A stretch of DNA of 64,000 nt from Streptococcus sp. 68 (lineage in GTDB: Bacteria; Bacillota; Bacilli; Lactobacillales; Streptococcaceae). A program made the position numbers and the translations under genes. Shown here in pieces: positions 60,771 through 64,000 of the stretch. The stretch covers positions 1 through 64,000 of the forward strand of contig NZ_VMMX01000010.1 in the NCBI RefSeq assembly GCF_013277415.1. The letters run 5' to 3'. The notes under the pieces are model-generated. The model worked only from the letters and a program-made list of their open reading frames with translations, had not been told where the DNA came from and did no database searches. Every line of letters begins with the position of its first letter. Positions within the stretch are counted from its first letter, which is position 1.

Positions 60771-62744
60771 ATGAAAAAATTTTATGTAAGTCCATTCTTT
60801 CCTATTCTAGTAGGATTGATTGCGTTTGGAGTCTTATCCACTTTCATTATTTTTGTTAATAATAATCTGTTGACGCTTTTAATTTTGTTTCTTTTTGTAG
60901 GAGGCTATGTTTTTTTATTTAAGAAACTGAGAGTGCATTATACAAGGAGTGATGTAGAACAGATACAGTATGTAAACCACCAAGCGGAAGAAAGTTTGAC
61001 ATCTCTATTGGAACAGATGCCTGTAGGTGTTATGAAATTGAATTTATCTTCTGGAGAGGTTGAGTGGTTTAATCCCTATGCTGAATTGATTTTGACCAAG
61101 GAAGATGGTGATTTTGATTTGGAAGCTGTTCAAACGATTATCAAGGCTTCAGTAGGAAATCCGTCTACTTATGCCAAGCTGGGTGAGAAGCGTTATGCTG
61201 TTCATATGGATGCTTCTTCCGGTGTTTTGTATTTTGTAGATGTATCCAGGGAGCAAGCCATAACAGATGAATTAGTAACGAGTCGACCAGTGATTGGGAT
61301 TGTCTCTGTGGATAATTATGATGATTTGGAGGATGCAACTTCTGAGTCAGATATTAGTCAAATCAATAGTTTTGTAGCTAATTTTATATCAGAGTTTTCA
61401 GAAAAATACATGATGTTTTCTCGTCGGGTAAGTATGGATCGATTTTATCTATTTACGGACTATACGGTGCTTGAGGGCTTGATGAATGATAAATTTTCTG
61501 TTATTGATGCTTTCAGAGAAGAGTCGAAACAGAGACAGTTGCCCTTGACCTTAAGTATGGGATTTTCTTATGGCGATGGAAATCATGATGAGATAGGGAA
61601 AGTTGCTTTGCTCAACTTGAACTTGGCTGAAGTACGTGGTGGCGACCAGGTGGTTGTCAAGGAGAATGATGAAACGAAAAATCCAGTCTACTTTGGCGGT
61701 GGGTCGGCTGCGTCTATCAAGCGCACTCGTACCCGTACTCGATCAATGATGACAGCCATATCTGATAAGATTCGTAGTGTGGATCAAGTGTTTGTAGTTG
61801 GGCATAGAAATTTAGATATGGATGCTTTGGGCTCTGCTGTAGGTATGCAGTTGTTCGCCAGCAATGTGATTGAAAATAGCTATGCTCTTTATGATGAAGA
61901 ACAAATGTCTCCAGATATTGAACGAGCTGTTTCATTTTTAGAAAAAGAAGGAGTTACGAAGTTGTTGTCTGTTAAGGATGCAATGGGGATGGTGACCAAT
62001 CGTTCTTTGTTGATTCTTGTAGACCATTCAAAGACAGCCTTAACATTATCAAAAGAATTTTATGATTTATTTACCCAAACCATCGTCATTGACCACCATA
62101 GAAGGGATCAGGATTTCCCAGACAATGCAGTTATTACTTATATCGAAAGTGGTGCAAGCAGTGCCAGCGAGTTGGTAACAGAATTGATTCAGTTCCAGAA
62201 TTCTAAGAAAAATCGTTTGAGTCGTATGCAAGCAAGTGTCTTAATGGCTGGTATGATGTTGGATACTAAAAATTTCACCTCGCGAGTTACCAGTCGGACA
62301 TTTGATGTTGCTAGCTATCTCAGAACGCGCGGAAGCGATAGTATTGCTATCCAGGAAATCGCTGCGACAGATTTTGAAGAATATCGTGAGGTCAATGAAC
62401 TGATTTTACAGGGGCGTAAATTAGGTTCAGATGTACTAATAGCAGAGGCTAAGGACACGAAATGCTATGATACAGTTGTTATTAGTAAGGCAGCAGATGC
62501 CATGTTAGCTATGTCAGGTATTGAAGCGAGTTTTGTTCTTGCGAAAAATACACAAGGCTTTATATCCATCTCAGCTCGGAGTCGTAGTAAACTGAATGTG
62601 CAACGGATTATGGAAGAGTTAGGCGGTGGAGGTCACTTTAATTTGGCAGCAGCTCAAATTAAAGATTTAACCTTGTCAGAAGCAGGTGAAAAACTGACAG
62701 AAATTGTATTAAATGAAATAAAGGAAAAGGAGAAAGAAGAATGA
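60771..62744 (+). CDS. gdpP: Cyclic-di-AMP phosphodiesterase GdpP
   Basis: GdpP degrades c-di-AMP, affecting osmotic balance, wall stress and competence. The 657-residue protein has two N-terminal membrane segments (about residues 7-50), a PAS-like domain, a degenerate GGDEF domain and a DHH-DHHA1 phosphodiesterase with [11 protein letters not shown] and [13 protein letters not shown] chose the ATG at 60771 (ribosome site GAGG); the upstream in-frame ATG at 60750 overlaps the -10 hexamer TATAAT (60746-60751). rplI overlaps its stop by 4 bp. Confidence 0.96.
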   Translation: MKKFYVSPFFPILVGLIAFGVLSTFIIFVNNNLLTLLILFLFVGGYVFLFKKLRVHYTRSDVEQIQYVNHQAEESLTSLLEQMPVGVMKLNLSSGEVEWFNPYAELILTKEDGDFDLEAVQTIIKASVGNPSTYAKLGEKRYAVHMDASSGVLYFVDVSREQAITDELVTSRPVIGIVSVDNYDDLEDATSESDISQINSFVANFISEFSEKYMMFSRRVSMDRFYLFTDYTVLEGLMNDKFSVIDAFREESKQRQLPLTLSMGFSYGDGNHDEIGKVALLNLNLAEVRGGDQVVVKENDETKNPVYFGGGSAASIKRTRTRTRSMMTAISDKIRSVDQVFVVGHRNLDMDALGSAVGMQLFASNVIENSYALYDEEQMSPDIERAVSFLEKEGVTKLLSVKDAMGMVTNRSLLILVDHSKTALTLSKEFYDLFTQTIVIDHHRRDQDFPDNAVITYIESGASSASELVTELIQFQNSKKNRLSRMQASVLMAGMMLDTKNFTSRVTSRTFDVASYLRTRGSDSIAIQEIAATDFEEYREVNELILQGRKLGSDVLIAEAKDTKCYDTVVISKAADAMLAMSGIEASFVLAKNTQGFISISARSRSKLNVQRIMEELGGGGHFNLAAAQIKDLTLSEAGEKLTEIVLNEIKEKEKEE

Positions 62745-63193
62745 AAGTAATCTTTTTAGCAGATGTTAAAGGAAAAGGTAAAAAAGGCGAAATTAAGGAA
62801 GTACCAACAGGGTATGCGCAAAACTTTCTTATCAAAAAGAACCTAGCCAAAGAAGCGACTGCTCAAGCTGTAGGTGAACTTCGTGGTAAACAAAAATCCG
62901 AAGAGAAAGCTCACGCTGAGATGATTGCAGAAGCAAAAGCAATTAAAGCCCAACTTGAAGCAGAAGAAACGGTTGTAGAATTTGTTGAAAAAGTTGGTCC
63001 AGATGGCCGTACCTTTGGTTCTATTACCAATAAGAAGATTGCAGAAGAATTGCAAAAGCAATTTGGAATTAAGATTGATAAACGTCATATCCAAGTACAA
63101 GCTCCGATTCGAGCAGTTGGTTTGATTGATGTGCCAGTGAAAATCTATCAAGATATCACAAGTGTAATCAATCTTCGTGTGAAAGAAGGATAA
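62741..63193 (+). CDS. rplI: 50S ribosomal protein L9
   Basis: The 150-residue protein matches L9 ([36 protein letters not shown]) with an N-terminal rRNA-binding domain, a long connecting helix and a C-terminal domain. Its start overlaps the gdpP stop, the usual Firmicute order gdpP-rplI-dnaB. Confidence 0.98.
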   Translation: MKVIFLADVKGKGKKGEIKEVPTGYAQNFLIKKNLAKEATAQAVGELRGKQKSEEKAHAEMIAEAKAIKAQLEAEETVVEFVEKVGPDGRTFGSITNKKIAEELQKQFGIKIDKRHIQVQAPIRAVGLIDVPVKIYQDITSVINLRVKEG

Positions 63194-63236
63194 ATTTACA
63201 CCTTCTTGACAAGATTGTAAAAGGAAGGGAAGTCTG

Positions 63237-64000
63237 ATGGCAGAAGTAGAAGAGTTACGAGTACAACCTCAAGATATCTTAGCTGAGCAATCCGTTTTAG
63301 GGGCTATCTTTATTGATGAGAGTAAACTTGTTTTTGTGCGAGAATACATTGAGTCTCGGGACTTTTTTAAGTATGCCCATCGTTTGATTTTCCAAGCCAT
63401 GGTCGATTTATCCGATCGTGGTGATGCCATAGATGCAACAACTGTTCGCACCATTCTTGATAATCAAGGGGATTTACAGAATATTGGTGGCTTGTCTTAC
63501 TTGGTTGAGATTGTCAATTCTGTGCCAACTTCTGCTAATGCGGAGTACTATGCTAAGATTGTTGCAGAAAAAGCAATGCTACGGCGATTAATCTCCAAGT
63601 TGACAGAGTCTGTCAATCAAGCTTACGAGGCTTCGCAACCAGCTGATGAAATCATTGCTCAGGCAGAAAAAGGCTTGATTGATGTCAGTGAAAATGCTAA
63701 TCGAAGTGGATTTAAGAACATTCGAGATGTGTTGAATATCAACTTTGGAAATCTGGAAGCTCGCTCGCAACAAACGACCGATATTACAGGTATTGCGACA
63801 GGCTATCGTGATTTAGATCATATGACGACTGGTCTTCATGAGGAGGAGTTGATTATCTTAGCAGCTCGTCCGGCGGTTGGTAAGACAGCCTTTGCCTTGA
63901 ATATTGCTCAGAATATTGGGACTAAGTTGGACAAGACGGTAGCTATTTTCTCACTGGAAATGGGTGCGGAAAGTCTAGTGGACCGTATGTTAGCTGCAGA
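63237..64000 (+). CDS. dnaB: Replicative DNA helicase DnaB (5' part)
   Basis: The frame opens at the ATG at 63237 behind GGAAGGGAAG and stays open to the window edge (254 codons). The start MAEVEELRVQPQDILAEQSVLGAIFIDESKL is the DnaB N-terminal domain that binds primase. The RecA-like core begins with the Walker A ARPAVGKTAFALNIA, and AIFSLEMGAESLVDRML follows. Cut by the window end, not broken. Named dnaC in Bacillus nomenclature. Confidence 0.97.
   Translation, partial: MAEVEELRVQPQDILAEQSVLGAIFIDESKLVFVREYIESRDFFKYAHRLIFQAMVDLSDRGDAIDATTVRTILDNQGDLQNIGGLSYLVEIVNSVPTSANAEYYAKIVAEKAMLRRLISKLTESVNQAYEASQPADEIIAQAEKGLIDVSENANRSGFKNIRDVLNINFGNLEARSQQTTDITGIATGYRDLDHMTTGLHEEELIILAARPAVGKTAFALNIAQNIGTKLDKTVAIFSLEMGAESLVDRMLAA

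Overview
The window is the replication-origin region of a low-GC Firmicute. Its gene content and order fit a mitis-group Streptococcus (S. mitis, S. oralis or S. pneumoniae relatives): comX, ftsH, hpt, tilS, divIC, mfd, pth, ychF, dnaN, dnaA, parB, htrA, rlmH, tRNA-Arg and comCDE. It is given in the orientation where dnaA and dnaN read on the minus strand. Species is not settled; the CSP pheromone, [17 protein letters not shown] by translation, resembles pneumococcal CSP-2 but differs from CSP-1 and CSP-2.

Layout. (1) 1-1,400: an IS30-family insertion sequence whose transposase is broken by one nonsense codon, beside fragments resembling its own ends. (2) 1,400-18,350, minus strand: comX with a candidate ComE box, then housekeeping genes (ftsH, hpt, tilS, a beta-lactamase-fold serine hydrolase, divIC, rqcP, mfd, pth, ychF, a DUF951 gene, dnaN, dnaA, parB, htrA). 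DnaA boxes lie on both sides of dnaA and again upstream of htrA. (3) 18,500-21,750, plus strand: rlmH, tRNA-Arg, comCDE, tRNA-Glu and tRNA-Asn. (4) 21,750-33,700: a divergent TetR/YhgE pair, a YfhO membrane protein, an ABC-F protein, trpS, guaB, recF and an S4-domain gene. (5) 33,800-45,050, plus strand: yfmF, yfmH, rodZ, pgsA, ecfA1-ecfA2-ecfT, mreC, mreD, pcsB, rpsB and tsf. (6) 45,100-49,700: cysK, a YigZ-family gene, comFA-comFC behind a ComX box, and hpf. (7) 49,700-60,640: an accessory short-chain acyl-CoA cluster. (8) 60,700-64,000: gdpP, rplI and the start of dnaB.

The most unusual part is region 7, about 11 kb between hpf and gdpP, which I recall as neighbours in pneumococcus. It encodes acyl-CoA dehydrogenase, 3-hydroxyacyl-CoA dehydrogenase, thiolase, enoyl-CoA hydratase and both subunits of an acetate/acetoacetate-type CoA-transferase, together a full short-chain beta-oxidation set. 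A LysR-type regulator follows, then a divergent acyl-CoA dehydrogenase homologue without the usual catalytic Glu, a YtnP-like metallo-beta-lactamase-fold hydrolase and a FabK-like flavoprotein. No electron-transfer flavoprotein or acyl-CoA synthetase gene is present in the window. The first dehydrogenase looks most like the ACX4/glutaryl-CoA dehydrogenase branch, so direct use of oxygen is possible.

The three long intergenic gaps of this cluster each carry a similar T-N11-A dyad (CTATAAG-N5-CTTATAG or a near match) and a cre-like TGTAAGC site. Upstream of the two catabolic units the dyad sits about 65 bp before the predicted transcription start and is followed, after exactly 14 bp in both, by the same 11-mer that contains the -35 hexamer. 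This predicts a self-contained regulon run by the cluster's own LysR protein with CcpA input.

Three ParB-binding (parS-like) palindromes lie inside tilS, the yfhO-like gene and ecfA1. Four competence loci (comX, comCDE, comFA, comFC) with their ComE or ComX boxes are in the window.
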